The notes beneath the pieces were generated by a model. That model was not told the DNA's origin. It ran no database searches and was given only the letters and a program-made list of their open reading frames with translations. From Nymphaea colorata (lineage: Eukaryota > Streptophyta > Magnoliopsida > Nymphaeales > Nymphaeaceae): a stretch of DNA of 64,000 bases. The stretch lies in assembly GCF_008831285.2 (NCBI RefSeq), contig NC_045142.1, positions 24,751,876 through 24,815,875 on the forward strand. The letters are read 5' to 3'. The position numbers and the translations under genes were made by a program. Shown one piece after another: positions 12,601 to 24,123 of this stretch (the stretch's first letter is position 1; each line of letters starts with the position of its first letter).

Positions 12601-15600
12601 GTAAAGCTAGATAAGTAATGTACCATAGAAATCGCAAATTTAATTTTTTAACACTAAAAAGTCACAAAAGAAGAACAAGAAAATGTAAAAAAGAAAGACA
12701 GAGAAGATACAAAAAGGTGCTCTTTACTCTTTAGGAGAAGCATAACTTGCATGAAAATAACAAAATAACAAGTGCATGCAATCTACAACATGCATGTTTT
12801 CATTAAAAAGCATTAAAATTTGAAATGACCATGTAAGTTATTGTCAATAATTAAATGGTTATCAAATATATACCATTTTTTGTATATTACTTACTTTTTG
12901 GAGTCTTGAACACGACTTGACAGACATAAAAATCAAATCTTTTTTATTTTTGATGATAGACATAGGCTCTTATACGGAAAATCATGAAAGCGCTAATTGT
13001 GTTACATGAAACCGGTCCTAATTTTTTTTTTTAAATTTATTTTAAGTGTGTAAGAATGTCTTCGAAGACAAATTTAACATATTCAACCTTAATAAATTTA
13101 TGGAACTTTAATTTCCAAAGAAACTTTCTTTTTCACTGTTTTGTAATTTGAAGGTGCAACTCATATCATAATGGAACGTAAGGTACAGGGATATACTGTA
13201 AGTTAGGACGAATATACTGCAATTACACCAAAGTAGTTTCAGGGTAGTAAAAATTGATTTTCGTAGAAATAACATTAAGGTATTGCCACATGCTATTGCA
13301 ATGCTGCATTCATTAAAGTAGGTGCTTTCATGCAAAATATTCCACCTTTCTTGGATGTGACCAGAGAAGTTCCCCATCAACTTTACTGAATATACTAAAA
13401 ATTGATAATTGTTAATGCTTTTGGAACCTATTCTTTGGGTTTACATTTGGCATATTTCTAACTATTTTTTAGTATCTCACCTTTCCTCCTTCAGGTGCAT
13501 TGTGGTGCGCGCGGCAGACTGGATCCTCCTTGCAATGCAGTGGGATATGTTGATAGGAAAGTTCTAGGAATAAACCACATGTATCAGCATCCTGCCTGGA
13601 GAAGAACTAAGGTGGGCATTTTGCCATTCACATATTAGTCACAGCTTTTGCTTGTTTATTCTTTGGCCAGTTAATGATATTGACTTTGTGATTGTTTCAT
13701 TGCTGTAAGTGGCACAGGCCTGCACTAAATACTCTCCCTATGAGGGACCTATTTCAAATGATGCACCAGCATGGTGTCACGCACCATTTGAACCTGAAGG
13801 GGTTTTGAGGTCTGTACGGATGTCCTGTCTACAATTCCTTTTCAGGCTTACAATTGCTGTGGCCCATATATTGATACTGTGAAAGTTGTTTAAGAATTAT
13901 TGAATAGACAAAAGAGTGTTAAATTGTAATTTTCAAAAGTATGTCTACGGAAAAAAAAAATGGGAATCATTTCTCTGTTTTTCAATTTTTTGTATGTTTA
14001 GATAGGATTTTTAAATGGTTTTACTTCTTTGTTAGGCATGCACTATTTCACCTGTTTAAGAAAATAAAAGCATTCTTTTTGTGGTCATGGTAGCAGAAGT
14101 ATAAACAGAAGGATATAAGGGGTCTTTGTTTCGGTTTTGTTTCTTGTATTTGTCCAAACTCGCAAGTCCTTCTTAAGCTCGAGATAGCAGATATTTAAAG
14201 GGAAGGACCAAGTCTCTAATCCCTGGAAATAATTGGAGCACAGCATGGCTAGTATGTCAACTGGTTTCAACTGACATTGAGTTAGAGTTTGATTTTGGTG
14301 TTAAAAGCATGAATATTGCTAATGAATTATCATGGATGGTGACAATGCTAGTAAGCCCAGCGATGGTAGCAGGCCAAACAAATAGGTTTCCACATATAGA
14401 GCAGTAGCCACAAATATTCATCTAGTTTTGTGACAACAGATACTTATATTTTCTGGCAATTGCATCAAAACGAGGAATTTAATTTTTTCTATGTTTATTC
14501 CATGAGTCAGTTGAACTATCATCAAGAATGCTATGTCCTAGGATTGGATAATGTTTTGACAAACACCAACTTGATAAGCAAATCATTCTTGAATGAAAAC
14601 CAGGGAATTGAATGACCAATAAATAGAAGCCACAAAGGATGGATCTTGCAACCCAAATTCGTAAACCACGTCTTATCCTTTCTCAGTGTAAAGTCATCTT
14701 GTCTGTTCATCTGAAGTCATTCTTTCAGTCAGGGGCGGAGGGAGGGGGGGGGGGGGGGGGGGCGCCTAGGCCGTGGCCCCACCCTACCTAAGTTAAAAAA
14801 AAAAAAAATACATTTAAAAATTTTTAGTCGTCTAATGTATTTTTTGTATTTTGATTTAGTTTGGCCCCACCCAGATAAATTCGTTGGACCGTTTGACCCG
14901 CCCCTCAAAGAAATCCTAGCTCCACCCCTGCTTTCAGTGGCATTCAAGTGCTCCCCCCTTCCACTTTATTCATGGGATACACTCGTGACCTCATTCTGAG
15001 AGGTGAATTATTTTTCCATGCTATGAATTGTTACTTTTATTGCATAATTGTATACTATGGTGAGCTGTAGCCTTTAGTAGAGATTACAATCGTTCAACAA
15101 AAAGTCAAACTGAAATATAAGAATATTAAGCTTGAATTTAATAAGACTTTGCTACATTTATTTCTCTTGTAAGTACATTAATGCTTTAGTTACATTTCTT
15201 CCCAATGTTCTATCTTATCATTCATCTTTTTTAATCCTCAGTTCAACCTCAGCAGTACTCACCACCATTATTGGGGTGCACTTTGGGCACGTGCTTGTCC
15301 ATCTAAATGTTGGTACCTTAGACGCAGCCTGTGATTGGCATTTGGCATATAAGCCTGTAGTCAAGTTACAGCCACCTTAATGATGAGTTAAACATTTTTG
15401 ACAGGATCATTCTAAAAGGCTTACACATTGGATGTCCATGGGTTTGTTCCTTCTATTTGTAGGTTTGATTCTTCATATCACAGATGGTGAGCATTTCAGA
15501 ATTTTCAACTTTCTGATATGTTTATTTAGTCTATCATGTTTGTTTTGTTGTATAACCACAATCTTTTTCTTTGTATTTTTTCCAGAAGTTCCACTGAACA

Positions 15601-17676
15601 AGCAACTGTACAGTTTCAGCTATGTTTGTCTTACTGCGGGTGCTGCAGCATTGACATTCTCAGTTTTCTATGCATTAGTATGTAGTCATAAACTTTCTTT
15701 GTTTCAAATACTAAATCTCTTTAATCAATATAGGAAAACAGGGAAAGACATTATGGGAGTGTAATTCAGCTTTTTTTTTTTGCTGACTATGCCATAATCT
15801 GACAACTGGCAAGCAAGCTATTTGAATCCAGAGAACTAAATAAATTGGTGGTTAGACCAGACTCGGATCTGGTATTCCCAAAATGATAAAAACTCATACT
15901 AGATCCAACACTAGCAGCAATTTTCGATTAACAAAAGCACCTACATTGTCTGTATTTTCTGCATGCATAGATCTCTATGGAATAGATTTGGCTCATTTTC
16001 CTTTCTCAAACCTTACGTGTTCCATCAGAGCAACTGTAATGCGCGCTTTGGAACTGTGCGGTTTTCAACCTTTTCTTTTGGGGCCTTTGCTCTTTCATTT
16101 CAACGCATCTTATTGTCCATTTTCCATGCTTTATTTTGTTTCTTTCCTATTCTAATCACTAGAATCAAATAAGCATATTCTCTTTTTTTTTTCCAGGTGG
16201 ACATCTGGAAATTGCATCATATTTTTCTGCCATTGCAGTGGATTGGCATGAACGCAATGCTTGTTTTTGTGATGGCAGCAGAAGGCATTTTTGAAGCATT
16301 TGTTGATGGGTGGTATTATGATGATCCACATAATACTCTGGTATGCGTCTTCCATTTTCTTACAGCAGAAGTACCCCGTCTGAATAATTTCCTGAAATGT
16401 TCCAGGTTTTACCATGAGTTCATCATTTTTTTCCAAAACAAATTTAGAGAAATTCATATTTATGTCATACTCTTTTAAGTTTTTGTGAATCACCAAATAC
16501 AAGAAGGAAAGATCTTGCTAGTCTTTTTCAGAACCATGATAAAGCTTGTGTCAAGAGTGAATGTATAAATTTATCTCGTCATTGTACCATTGCACTCATA
16601 ATTGGCACACAAAATCCAGTCAACTTGATGATTAGGAAACCGACAAACTTATAGCCTATGGTACATAAACTGAAAAGCTTATTGTTAGTGAAAATAGATG
16701 ACAATGATTATAATCCACGATAAAAATTTAGGGGGCATTTGTATGACAACCCAAAACCAAGTTTTGGAGTGTTTGAATGCCATCAAAGCTGGGTTTGAGG
16801 AAAACCCAAATTTGTCCAAACTTGGTTTTGTAGAAGAGATCGAAAGTGGAGTTTCTAAAGCTCATTTAAAACCAAGTTTTCACAAAACTGGGTTAGATGA
16901 GGGTATTACCCAAATGCCCCCTTAAGGTTGTGTCTTGTATGTATTATCCTTAATATCATATTATAAAGGGAAAAGTGATGTGAGACCAAAATATTTTTGA
17001 TTTATGACGAAATTTTAAATGATATTTTCTATAGCAAAAATCAACAATGTAATTTAGACATTTATCTATGCAAATTAAAATTGCCCTCATGTTTACTTGC
17101 ATTTGTGAAAACTTGTAACTAACTTTTTTGTTATCATTAATTAAACTTATTTGTTGAGATATACAAAGAATTAAGGATAGACATCCCTCTGTCTCTCTCT
17201 CAATGAGATAGGATAAAATATTAATTTAATGTGAAGTTAGGTCATAAATGTTGATCATTTGAATAGTTACACACAAAATCTTAGTTATACTCTATCAATG
17301 AAAACTTGTATGCTTATTTTTTGAATTTTTAGATTTTCTTTTATTACAGATTCAGATTCAAGCTTTTCCTTTTTCTTAATCTTCACAGAGTTTTCACCCA
17401 AAACCAGTTAATTTTCTTTTTCTTTTTAATTGATCTGGTTTTCCTTTTATAGTGAATCTCCTGTACTGTGTAAATATGAAGACCATGTACACTGTTTATT
17501 AGCCATCTGACCAATTTGATTCATAATTCACAATGTGTCACATGTAAAATTACTTTTACAAAATCAAACTACAACCTACTTTTTTTTTTTTTTTTGAAAA
17601 CATAACTTTACATGTGTTACCTTGTGTACCATCAATCAAGTATTCACATGACTCATAATCTTTCTACATATTTTAA

Positions 17677-17707
<31 letters not shown>

Positions 17708-18150
17708 ATGTATATTATATATATATGTATGTATGTGTGTATATATGTATATATGTATGTTCGTATGTATAAAAGAAGTATCGTTGAATCCCTGTTATGT
17801 GTGTTGTCACTTACCAATTTAGCATCAAATAAGAACAAACATGCAAATTGAAGCAGCTGACTCAATTGGAAGATTCAATTGGTTTGGCCGATTCTTGATA
17901 GACTTGGAGAGTTTAGTCCCAAACCGCACTCACACTTTCAACAATGGTGACTCAATGGTAAGCACGGGATCATCATTTGAATGCTTCTCCTTTGCATTGG
18001 CAGGTTAATTGGATCAAGAAGCATGTCTTCATAAATGTGTGGCACTCCGAAAAAGCAGGCATTCTCCTCTATGTCATCTTTGGGGAGATCGTGTTTTGGG
18101 CCGTAGTATCTGGTGTCCTCCACAGACTGGGGATCTACTGGAAGCTGTAG
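9666..18150 (+). CDS. Heparan-alpha-glucosaminide N-acetyltransferase-like membrane protein (DUF1624/DUF5009 family)
   Basis: Thirteen exons give a 465-residue frame: 9666-9791, 10823-10960, 11050-11131, 11831-11907, 11996-12111, 12214-12331, 13495-13611, 13718-13809, 15242-15308, 15405-15486, 15586-15677, 16197-16340, 18004-18150. After a hydrophilic N-terminus comes the family opening RVASLDIFRGLTV, then GHAPWNGCHLADFVMPFFLF. Many hydrophobic segments follow, around a Cys-rich luminal part with PPCNAVGYVDR and WCHAPFEPEG. The His of GHAPWNG (residue 59) probably corresponds to the acetyl-accepting His of human HGSNAT (inference). The human enzyme moves acetyl groups across the lysosomal membrane to heparan sulfate. 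Plants lack heparan sulfate, so the plant substrate is unknown; a vacuolar or endomembrane acyltransferase is the fair reading. The first ATG in frame is 9666. The donor after exon 9 (GTTGGT) is weak but protein continuity supports it. Introns 8 and 12 carry MITEs. Confidence 0.9.
14730..14930. mobile_element. hAT-type MITE with perfect 8-bp target duplication
   Basis: This is a 201-bp unit inside intron 8 of the HGSNAT-like gene. The left end is CAGGGGCGGAG and the right end, read inward, is CAGGGGTGGAGCTAGG. The flanks are identical 8-mers, CTTTCAGT at 14722-14729 and 14931-14938. An 8-bp duplication and CAGGGGYGGA termini are features of non-autonomous hAT elements in plants. Just inside the left end is a run of about 18 G. 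No coding capacity. Confidence 0.85.
16731..16921. mobile_element. PIF/Harbinger-like MITE with TTA target duplication
   Basis: This 191-bp element lies in intron 12 of the HGSNAT-like gene. It starts GGGGGCATTTGTATGACAAC and ends, on the other strand, GGGGGCATTTGGGTAATACC, flanked by TTA on both sides (16728-16730 and 16922-16924). The sub-terminal part repeats AAAACCAAGTTTT-like palindromes. The 3-bp TTA/TAA duplication points to the PIF/Harbinger group; the assignment is inference. Confidence 0.75.
17676..17765. repeat. (TA)n grading into TATG repeats
   Basis: Alternating TA dinucleotides pass into TATATG/TATG repeats, inside intron 12 of the HGSNAT-like gene. Short open frames of Tyr/Ile here are by-products of the repeat. 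Confidence 0.9.
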
Positions 18151-18320
18151 CACCTCTAGAGCCCCTGTTCACAGTTTGTAATTTAAGCAGACAACAACCA
18201 GTTTCACAGATTCTGCAGAGACTTGGGTGTACCTAGTAAGATACACTTAACATCTCTTTAGCTCTCTCTCTCACACATGCATGCACATACATGCACACAC
18301 ACAAATGTGGATCAGTACAG

Positions 18321-18462
18321 GGTTGTTTGGCAATGAGAACAGTTTGTTACTGTTCCATGAACCTGCCTAAGTGATTGAGACAAGTTCATAAAACCATCGC
18401 GTTTCATGAATTTGCCTCAATTTTTTAAGTAGATTTATGGTTGTTACTGTTGCCAAATGACC
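18321..18462. mobile_element. Small inverted-repeat element, GGNTGTTTGGCAA family (copy 1)
   Basis: The left end is GGTTGTTTGGCAATGAGAAC and the right end, on the opposite strand, is GGTCATTTGGCAACAGTAAC. The ends match at most positions, around an AT-rich 100-bp centre. A second element with the same left end is at 43419-43502. No clear target duplication. It lies just downstream of the HGSNAT-like stop codon, possibly in the 3' untranslated region. Confidence 0.55.
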
Positions 18463-18659
18463 TGAATCCTTATTTCCAAAGCTGAAATATCCGATTCAGG
18501 GAGCGTATCTGTACGTGCATAGAGCGGCCAAGACATTGCGTATCAAGTGATCTGCTGGCCTCATGTGCCAACAGTATTAGTAGAAGCACTACACTCCCAC
18601 ACACACTCGGGCCTGGTAAATGACAAGCCAAACTGACCAAATAGCCTGTGTTCATGCAG

Positions 18660-19010
18660 CCTCAAAAAGCACTCGAGCTTGCCTCCTGAGCCATGACTCT
18701 GTGTTGAGATGAGCTCGAGCTTGGCTTCCGTATATGAGCCAAGAGCTCCGATTGAGCTAGGCTCATCTAAGCGAACTTAGCTTGTTTTTTTTTTTTTTTT
18801 TCACATTTGGAGAAATTTCATGTTTTTTTTTTTGTTTTCAAGAACAAATTTTAAATGTTTTCGTATTACATCATGACTTAAGTTAATATAAACACAATAT
18901 TTTGCATATACTTGTAATGTGGTTCATAGACACGCTTATACGAGTGATAGAGTATGAAGAATCTTCCGCTAGGCTCATTTTCCTAAGGAGCCGAGCAAGT
19001 TCGTTTTGTC
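18660..19010. repeat. GAGCTCG/AGCTTGG-rich dispersed repeat (copy 1)
   Basis: Clustered GAGCTCGAGCTTGG, GCTAGGCTCAT and GAGCCGAGC motifs are broken by two poly-T runs. The same vocabulary appears at 50762-51243 and from 63715 to the right edge, so this is a dispersed family with no visible coding sequence. Confidence 0.55.
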
Positions 19011-19683
19011 AGCCTTCCTTATAAGTGCTGTCCGATCTCCAGCCTTCTATCTCATGTTTTTGTGATTTTATTTTTTGTTTACTTCAACTGCAAATTTGGA
19101 ATATTCCGAAATGTTGGAACAAAAAAAACTGGTTCCTTGTTGTGAGTGCATGTTATTAGATCTGGATCCACATTCAACAACCCTAGTTGTTTGGACATGT
19201 AGAATGCAAACTACGGGAATAAGGGGAAAATGAAGGCATGCTCTCTGTGTGTTAAAAAAAAAAAAAAAAACTGATTAGGCTTCCATCAACATGTGAATTG
19301 AGTCTCGGGTTGCGATAATACGGGAAATTTTTCAATTAACAGACCCGAGGATCGCTTAAATGCACATAATTTTCTTAAGAAATCTGAACTTCGAAATTTT
19401 GCACCTGGCAAGTACGATACAACCTGATCTGTTCGCACGCCGATTGAATTCTAGATGGAGTGATTTTGGTTTAGTTAAAGGACTACAGAGTGTTGCTTGC
19501 AAATTGGATATAGAACGTCGGATATATTTGGGTTCATATCGATTGGATTTCCTCTAAGGTAATCAAATGGAAGTAGTTTCGATAGATTGGAGCCAATGTC
19601 AATCAAGATATATTCAAGTTGGATTTGATTTCAGTATGATACTCTAACCTGGACCATTTAAATCTAAATCAACCCTCAACTAA

Positions 19684-20090
19684 GGGCCTGTTTGGTAGGA
19701 GGGAAAGGGAGAAAAAGGAAGGGAGGGAAAGGGAGGGAAAGGAAAGGGAAGAGAAGAGAAAGGGAAGGGAAATGAATGGAATGGAATGGAAAGGAAAGAA
19801 GTGATTAAAAAGCTTGTTTGGATACAAAAGAAAGGAAAGGAAAGGAAATGTTAATACTTTACAATAATATCCTTAATAGTCAAAATGTTTAAAAAATTAA
19901 GAACGTGAAGGAAGGGGTATTGTGGGCAATCAACACTTTGCTCCTCTCTCCTTTTCCTTTTCTTTCTAATCCGTCCGATTTGGGAGGGATTGCATTTACA
20001 CTACACAATCATTTCCCTTCCCTTTCCCTCCCCTCCCAACCAAACACACTTTGCCCCTTTCCCTCCCTTTCCCTCCAACCAAACAGACCT
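19684..20090. mobile_element. Tourist-like MITE (PIF/Harbinger), TAA target duplication
   Basis: This 407-bp unit is bounded by TAA at 19681-19683 and 20091-20093. It begins GGGCCTGTTTGGTAGGAGGG and ends, on the other strand, AGGTCTGTTTGGTTGGAGGG. The interior near each end is GGGAAAGGGAGG-rich, so the two arms can pair over more than 30 bp. The GGGCCTGTTTGG end and TAA duplication fit the Tourist group. Confidence 0.8.
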
Positions 20091-20376
20091 TAAGGCTGGG
20101 CCGCTGGTACCAGGCTGGACTGTTGACGGGTACGGGATACTCAGGCCCAAGCACTGTAGCTGGTCCAAACAGGCGGGCTCAGGTGCTGCAGTCAACCTGA
20201 TGACAGTCAGGTAGATCCAACATTTTTTTTTTCATTAAAAGAAATATATACAATTTAAAAAATAAGCTGTAAAAGTTTTAACTTTTATTTTGGTACAAAT
20301 CGGCTTTTGTTGGAAAAAGGCTCGTTGGGTCCACGAAAGGCTTTCTTGGTTCATCAATAATTGGATTGGGCCATGC

Positions 20377-20758
20377 TTAGGGATGTCCACAGATTGGATT
20401 CAGATCGTCACATCAGTTTTTTTTTTTTTTTTAATATTCACATATTCGGATTTGAATTTGAATAAAGGAAAGTCATATTCGAATCTGAAATCTGATTTTA
20501 CAATTCGAATCTGATTTTTTATATTTATATCCGAATTTTGAACCAGATTTTGTCAATTTTCAAAATTTAATAGCATTCGATACAGGATATTTCTCTAAAA
20601 ATGAATCCGATTCGAATCTGAATTAGATTGGATGTCATTTATTAAATTCGAATCCGATTCGATTTCTTAATTGGATATTATTTTTTTTTCTATATCCGAT
20701 TTTTTCAGATCGGTTCAGTCGAATATTCGATTCAAATCAGATATATTGACATTCTTAA
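20377..20758. mobile_element. Inverted-repeat element rich in GATTCGAAT motifs
   Basis: The ends are TTAGGGATGTCCA on the left and, on the opposite strand, TTAAGAATGTCAA on the right. The interior is a series of ATTCGAATCTGA, AATCCGATTCGA and ATATCCGA words, giving many local palindromes. No coding capacity. The TTAGGGATGTCC-type end recurs at 50762. Confidence 0.5.
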
Positions 20759-22807
20759 CGACGCCTCACGCAGTTGGCCCGGCTCAGTTCGATTGTTAAA
20801 TGGGTTGGGTCTTGGGTTGGACCGATTAACGAATCATTATGATGTGCAGCTCTACCTCCAATGTGACTAAATTAGGCTTGGAAGGAATCCTATAGGTTAA
20901 ACTTTTATCAAATTAAAATATAGTTTCTCGCTCTTGAACTAATGAAGCGTGGTAGCAAAGGAGAGATTGTCGCTAAATTTCTGCATGCTTGTGAAGGGCA
21001 GAATTTCGATGCTTTTGCAGTGGTGGACTATACAGGTGCTCATGGGGTACATAGATACGTGCAATTTAGTGCCACCAAATTATGCAGCAAAAAATTTGAG
21101 CTATTGTTGAAAAAAACCTTGCGTAAATAGGTACAAGCAGCCATTGTTTATGAAATGTAATTTTTTTTTTGTATTAAAAAAATCAAGGGAAAAAAAGAAA
21201 GAAAAATGAAACTATATACATAACATACCAAAATAACGATAATATGGCATGTATCCAGCTTGAATGGGACTCTATATTGAATCGTTGAGGGTTTAACTCC
21301 GATTTGAATCAGTCGATTCAGACCTCTTATCACCGGTTTAACAATATTAAGAAAAACAATTCCGTGAATGTATTATATAGTTAAACACTCACAAATAAAC
21401 TGTACTTGCAATTTTGTGTACACTGACAGATAAATTAATTGTCTTCCACACGCTAAGTAAAAACATTTGAACTTTATATAAGCTCTAAGTTAGGCAAATC
21501 CTTACCATATTATACCAAATAGATTCGCCCAAGCCTTTGTTTTTCCCATGCTAAAGTTTTGAGACCTACTTCCTAGCCAGGTGAACAACACTTTTAGTTT
21601 CACTCCTACCTCTTTTGTAACTAGAGTCGTCTCTTTGTAGAAGCAGCTCAAATCTACAGGCTTACCAGCCTTACTTCATCATTCTAAGAATTTTTATTTT
21701 CATTGTTTTCTACTGTGTCATAAGTCGGTGGGGTGCGATGTGTAAGTTGAAGGGTGCACCACTACCATCACTGACACCAACGTAGCTTAGGACCCTGAAC
21801 TAGAGAGAATGGTGTGCGTGTGTGTGGTTCGAGGTGGGAGGGTGCCAGAGTGCACCTTGTTCTGGGTGGTACGGATGAAGCTCTCACTCATCCAGAATTC
21901 AGATAAGCATGATGCGCAGGATAAGCCCACTAGGGTAACTCGTCCACTGCGCATCGAGCAAGATGTAAAAAATCGGACCTTAGAAAGAAGGAACAGAGAC
22001 TGAATTTCACCATGGTGCATGTGTTTGATGGTATCTTTGTACTTAACCGACGATATGTGTTCTATATCGGAGGGGCTGTCAAATAAGAAGCCAAAAAAGG
22101 AATTCATTTTTGTATAGATTCTAAGCTTTTCAACTATTGCCGAGCTAATTTTTTTTTCTGTACCATTATTCTTAAAGAGCCGATAAAATGGAAATATATA
22201 ACAAAATCTGGGGACAAGAGGTCCCCTAAGTACAAAAACAATTATTCTTAAAGAGAAAACCAGTTCAAACATGGGGATGCTCCTCTATTAGAAGTCGTCA
22301 GTAAAGCTTACTAAACTCGTATCTAGAAATTTGTAAACTAAACCACCTCTTCTTCTATTAAAGAAAAAGTCTGCATTTAAAGTTGTTAATAAAGGCAACA
22401 AAGCTCGATATCAAGAAATTGGAAAGCACGAAGCATTTTCCGAGATTATGGGGATCGCAACTTTGAATATGGAATTCAAAGGGATCAAATAGGAAATGAT
22501 ACTCTGAAAAATATAACAATAATGAGACCAGCATTTATCGAATGTGAAAGAGAGTTAGAAGAAATGGTTGGATCCTCTTACTTCTCGAACGGAGAGATAA
22601 AAAAATAATGGTGTGGCTACGTTGGCAGCGCCTTTTTTTTTGGTTGAGAGGGAGGGAGAGAATGAAAGATTTGAGGAAGAGGGTAGTACATTAAGATCAC
22701 AGTTGGGGCTAGAGAGAGAGAGATTTAAGAGGAAGAGAACAAAGCATAAATATCACAGCTCGAGCTCTGGAAATGGAAATTCAAAAGCTAGTTAAGGGAC
22801 TGGAAAG

Positions 22808-22845
<38 letters not shown>

Positions 22846-23126
22846 TGTTCCACTCTAGAGAGAAAGGAGGCAAGTTCCACTTGACTCCTGAGAGTGAGAA
22901 ATAAAGTATGCCTAGTTGCCAAAGAGTAACAAAGATGATCTCCCAATAATGTCTTCATTTACGGGGGTCTTGAAGAAGAAATATACATGAGCTGCCCCTG
23001 AGTCTCAATATAGATAACAAGAACGACAAAGTATGCTGATTAAAAGAGATTTTTCATTTTATATAGCCTAAAACAATCACTTAGATAATGGGTTGCTAAA
23101 CTCATTGATGCTCTCAAAGTCATTTT

Positions 23127-23640
23127 GTTGAATAAGTTGATCATACTCTGTTTACTGCTGTACCCAACAGGAAAGTTGCGATAATTCTGGTTTCATCATT
23201 GAGAAGGACACCAATCCCATCAACTGAACCACAAATCTCATAGACATTTTGAAATTTGAACACCTCGGTTAACGATCTTTCTAGGAATTGCAGTGGATTA
23301 TTCCATTCAGACAAAGTATAGAGTTGCCTTATGAAAGGAAATTGGAATGCTCAAAGGCTAAAGCAACAGACACTCCTATAGATGCCAATAGGAAACTAAG
23401 AGTGGACAAAGGATAACAAATTTAAGAAGTCGGTGTCTTTTAAAGACTAGTGGGAAACTTAAGATATCTAACAGCGACTCATCCTGAAATCACATGCACT
23501 GTCAACTGGCTTAACGAATTTATGCAAAAATCAGAAGCTTCTCACTTGGAGAAGGCCTACAGAGTCCTTAGATATCTCACAGGAAGTCTAATAAGAGGAA
23601 TTGTTGTGAAGAAAAACAACTTAGACATACTGCGAAAAAG
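23127..23640 (+). mobile_element. Decayed Ty1/copia retrotransposon pol fragment
   Basis: Several frames carry short matches to the end of copia reverse transcriptase and the start of RNase H. These are an FLGIAVDYS segment near 23283-23310, a TPIDAN segment near 23373-23390, and a YLTATHPEITCTVNWLNEFM segment near 23462-23530 followed by VLRYLTGS. The pieces lie in family order but are split by stop codons and frameshifts. No LTRs, integrase or gag were found nearby, so this is a long-dead fragment. Confidence 0.8.
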
Positions 23641-24049
23641 TAATTCTAGATAGATTCATAAAACATGTTTTAAGCCATGATTTTTTATGATTACTGTGTT
23701 TACCAAGGGACCCATAAAAACTAATAAAGGTTTTAGAGACTAATAGTTGTCCTCTCTGCAATACTGTCAGTCAGAAATGATTTTTGTTAGGATTAAACTG
23801 AGCCTTCTGCATAGTGTGCTGATTACTGATTCAGTCTCTGTTTCAGAGCCATTTTTCTGCTAATCATCAGGCTCTGACTTCCCCTAAAAGAGATAGTATG
23901 ACCTTGACAGGAACAGAATCAACATTTAACGAAATCCTCAAAATGCCCATCACACAAACAGCGAGCATTGTTATGCCTACTGTGTCAATAAGAGAGAAAA
24001 CAAGGCTATGATTGGCAACCTGATAACTGAAGCGCTTCCGGGGTCCGGT

Positions 24050-24057
24050 TATATTTA
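24050..24057 (+). promoter_or_regulatory. Probable TATA box of the CPA gene
   Basis: TATATTTA lies in a GC-richer setting about 70 bp before the CPA ATG. A GA-rich probable leader with GCGCGAGCGAGAG lies between the two. The spacing allows a leader of roughly 40 nt. Not proven without a mapped transcription start. Confidence 0.4.
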
Positions 24058-24123
24058 AGGCACCGAAAAAGTAACCACCCTTCAGAACGAGCGCGCGAGC
24101 GAGAGAGAGGGAGGGAGAGAGAG

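Larger units (their letters stand above)
18151..24123. other. Repeat-rich intergenic interval, HGSNAT-like gene to CPA
   Basis: No intact gene is visible. The interval holds an inverted-repeat element (18321-18462), a GAGCTCG-rich repeat (about 18660-19010), a Tourist-like MITE (19684-20090), a GATTCGAAT-rich inverted-repeat element (20377-20758) and a decayed Ty1/copia fragment (23127-23640). A 62-codon open frame at 20942-21130 and a 64-codon frame at 21809-22003 resemble nothing I recognise and have no splice context. A GA-rich stretch (22620-22860) ends in about 14 GA units. The last 100 bp are the CPA promoter and leader. Confidence 0.7.

Noticed and set aside
20942-21130. 62-codon open frame in the repeat-rich interval
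   Set aside because: It looks protein-like in composition but I recognise no family, it has no splice context, and it is short enough for chance; noted only in the interval description.
22900-24000. Search for intact LTRs and other domains around the copia fragment
   Set aside because: No matching terminal repeats, primer-binding site or integrase/gag motifs were visible, so no complete retrotransposon is claimed.
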